From positions 1 through 10,233 of the forward strand of contig VKHC01000676.1 in NCBI GenBank assembly GCA_015143735.1: 10,233 nucleotides of DNA, read 5' to 3'. Made by a program: the position numbers and the translations under genes. Shown one piece after another: positions 8,524-10,233 of the stretch. Position 1 is the stretch's first letter, and every line of letters begins with the position of its first letter. Origin of the DNA: Synura sp. LO234KE. Its lineage: Eukaryota; Sar; Synurophyceae; Synurales; Mallomonadaceae. Under the pieces are notes generated by a model. It did not search any database, had not been told where the DNA came from, and saw only the letters and a list, made by a program, of their open reading frames with translations.

Positions 8524-8674
8524 TACCCGCGCCCTATAGCAAGCTGTAGAAGTGCTCACCAGTTCTGCGAATCATCTAAAAGCAGGTCAAGCGAAGCTAA
8601 TATCCAAAGGTTATGATGGTTCAATGTTTTGTACCGGAATAAAGGGTTTATGCCGGACCATCGGGAAAGTGCCT
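8524..8674 (+). repeat. Direct repeat 2, right copy with two small insertions (~150 bp)
   Basis: Partner of 8241-8339, about 50 nt longer because of two extra segments. One of about 30 nt lies after GCAGGTCAA. One of about 18-19 nt lies between two CCGG motifs (TACCGG ... TGCCGG). Its minus-strand frame stops after about 13 codons, so any shared ORF is broken here. Confidence 0.8.
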
Positions 8675-9895
8675 TGGTGTTTCCCTAAACGCTTCTACAG
8701 AATTAGCCATTCACCTTAATGCGGGTCCCGATAATTAACCAATAGTTAATATAGTCGCATCGGTAAAAAAACCGGTCTATTCATATTTGGTGCGACGATC
8801 AAATACAATATAGAAACTCGAGAACAGGCTGCTGAATGAAAATCAAGTCAGATTTTGTTTCGTTCACCGGACATGTACTTTTTACTTGAAAAAATATCCA
8901 TACTCAAAGTTCAACGAAGAAGTTCACAATAATGATTCTTCCTCGCAGTCTGAGCTCACATAAGAGTTTCGATCTCTGAAAGGTAAAAATTTCTTTATAC
9001 GTATCAAAGGAGGAAAAATTGTCCATGCACCAGTGCATTGCTGTAATTTAGCTAGCAACTAATTTGCGCGCTAGCCACGGCAACGTGCTAGTTGAAAATG
9101 TTTTCCGAACCTCAGATTTCCAACAGTATCCCATTCAAAATGTATCTACAGTCACGTAGCTAACGGGAATTCTCCGTAAGAAGATATTTTACGTCCCAAG
9201 GTGCATGACTTTGCAACCTTTTCCTTGAGATCCCCTTATCCACTATGCAATATATCATGACCTGGAAATTGGAATATACCCCAATTTCCTACTGGATTGC
9301 GCGATGATCCCAGCTTCCTTCAGAAACTAGACCAGTTGTCCGCCATAACCACTTGTCCATCCTAAAGAACATCGCCACATGCGACCATGCTTACGATATC
9401 ATGGCCTACTCGGATACTTCTCCTGCGCACAATTTGACTTGATAGATAGACTCGGTTCGGTTCCATGGGATTCTCGCACTAACCCACTTACATAGTGTTG
9501 GTCTGAATCGATGCCAAACACAAGATTCCCATGCGGCCGCAGTCTCAAGCCAGCTTTCAGCGAGATCACTGGCCCTGCTTCATCTTTGCAGCTTTGTCAA
9601 TTCTAATACAGATAGGGGGCTGAGCCTGATTATCTCCTTCCCCGACCGGAAGCATTTTCACCACCGAGAGGAACAATATTGCTTGCCGGCGCCTTCTGGG
9701 ATTCTAACCACAGCTGGAGTACGGGGGGTGCGTAGGCTAGTCGTGGTGGCGTAAGGTAGTCGCTATACAATATCGTATTCCTCAAGGTATTCTACTTGTT
9801 CCCGGACCATTTTCACACATGCTCGCTCTATCTTAATTGCTCACGCCTCACTCTGTTACTATATGCTTTGGCCATACCCCAATTCTATTACGCCT
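8675..9895. other. Unassigned stretch
   Basis: No gene is supported. The minus strand from about 9240 to 8780 reads with only about five stops in 150 codons, and other minus frames at 9395-9170 and 9600-9400 are also fairly open. This may be decayed coding sequence extending from copy E, broken by frameshifts, but no motif is recognised. AGCTAGCAACTA and CGTGCTAGTTG at 9050-9094 form an imperfect hairpin. Confidence 0.3.
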
Positions 9896-10014
9896 CCATT
9901 CTGGTGGCAGCGGTGGTTGTCACGAGCCCCCTTTCAACTCGTGAGGTATTAGTCACCGGGAGCTCTCTATTCGGTCACGTGGCTTGTCATTTGGCGTACA
10001 GGAGAGGTTTTTGA
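9896..10014 (-). repeat. Dispersed repeat family, probable copy E (minus)
   Basis: The 22 bases at 9967-9988 match copy B (4245-4266) at 17 positions, including the block TCGGTCACG and the box position (GACAAGC for GGCAAGT on minus). Further along the minus strand, near 9930, a diverged core reads Val-Thr-Thr-Thr-Ala in the place of Tyr-Ala-Thr-Thr-Ser. ATTATCTCC at 9629-9637 may belong to the same copy. The opposing 72-codon plus ORF (9796-10014) starts at TTG and is regarded as its shadow. Confidence 0.45.
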
Positions 10015-10193
10015 TTAGTAAGGGACGCATCCAGGTCTATGATTCTGACTTTGCTACCCTTACTAAAAACTATAAGATTTTCGGGGAATCAATTTGGCTA
10101 ATAGCCAGGATTACTTGAGGAATACTTTGAATATTCCATTTTCCTTGACGGACATGCATCCGTGTACCAAAATTTAGAGACTTTAGTATCGGT
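10015..10193. other. Short unassigned stretch before the right edge
   Basis: AT-rich, with no open frame of note and no recognised signal. Confidence 0.4.
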
Positions 10194-10233
10194 TAAAGTT
10201 TTCCTAAAGTACCGGTAAAGTGCCGGTAAAGTA
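10194..10233 (+). repeat. 11-bp minisatellite running off the window
   Basis: Units TAAAGTTTTCC (10194-10204), TAAAGTACCGG (10205-10215), TAAAGTGCCGG (10216-10226) and TAAAGTA... (10227-10233, cut by the edge) keep an exact 11-nt period. The array probably continues to the right. Confidence 0.85.

Noticed and set aside
3826-8674. CRISPR-like array of spaced direct repeats
   Set aside because: Repeats are two- or three-copy, long and diverged, without regular spacers; the context is eukaryotic.
9796-10014. 72-codon hydrophobic plus-strand ORF that looks membrane-like
   Set aside because: It begins at TTG, lies opposite the probable minus-strand repeat copy E, and its length is within chance range.

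Overview
The window looks like nuclear DNA of a eukaryote. The only well-supported gene, on the + strand at the left edge, is cut by three short GT-AG introns (78, 135 and 87 nt) with pyrimidine-rich acceptors. Two of them carry a CTAAC/ATAAC-like branch-site candidate. After the gene come about 8 kb of visibly AT-richer, stop-rich DNA full of worn repeats. Short introns and a compact gene next to decayed repeats fit many algae, stramenopiles and other small-intron eukaryotes; the sequence alone does not place the lineage. Nothing looks bacterial: no operons, Shine-Dalgarno-spaced ORFs or CRISPR array.

Region 1 (1-2013) holds the last four exons of a protein I do not recognise. The 570 visible residues are mostly alpha-helical, then a His/Gln/Asn/Ser-rich stretch and an acidic, Gly/Ser/Asp-rich tail that ends at TAG 2011-2013. 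The start lies left of the window.

Region 2 (2014-5990) has no supportable intact gene. It contains a (GTAC)4 palindrome, a pair of ~100-bp direct repeats (3826/4007), and the first copies of a dispersed repeat family. Three copies of this family share a near-identical 19-bp core that reads Tyr-Ala-Thr-Thr-Ser in the same relative frame.

Region 3 (5990-6450) has two copies of this family facing away from each other around an AT-rich centre rich in perfect 10-11 bp inverted repeats. Region 4 (6724-7250) is a degenerate tandem array of three units of about 175-200 bp. Region 5 (8241-8674) has a second pair of direct repeats whose right copy carries two small insertions. Region 6 (8675-10233) is mostly unassigned, with another probable copy of the dispersed family near 9900-10010 and an 11-bp minisatellite that runs off the right edge.

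The rest of the ORF-like material in 2014-10233 (65-112 codons) has about the length and number expected by chance in moderately AT-rich DNA. I do not call it as genes. Some long low-stop stretches on the minus strand may be relics of the repeat family's coding sequence, and are given as low-confidence observations.
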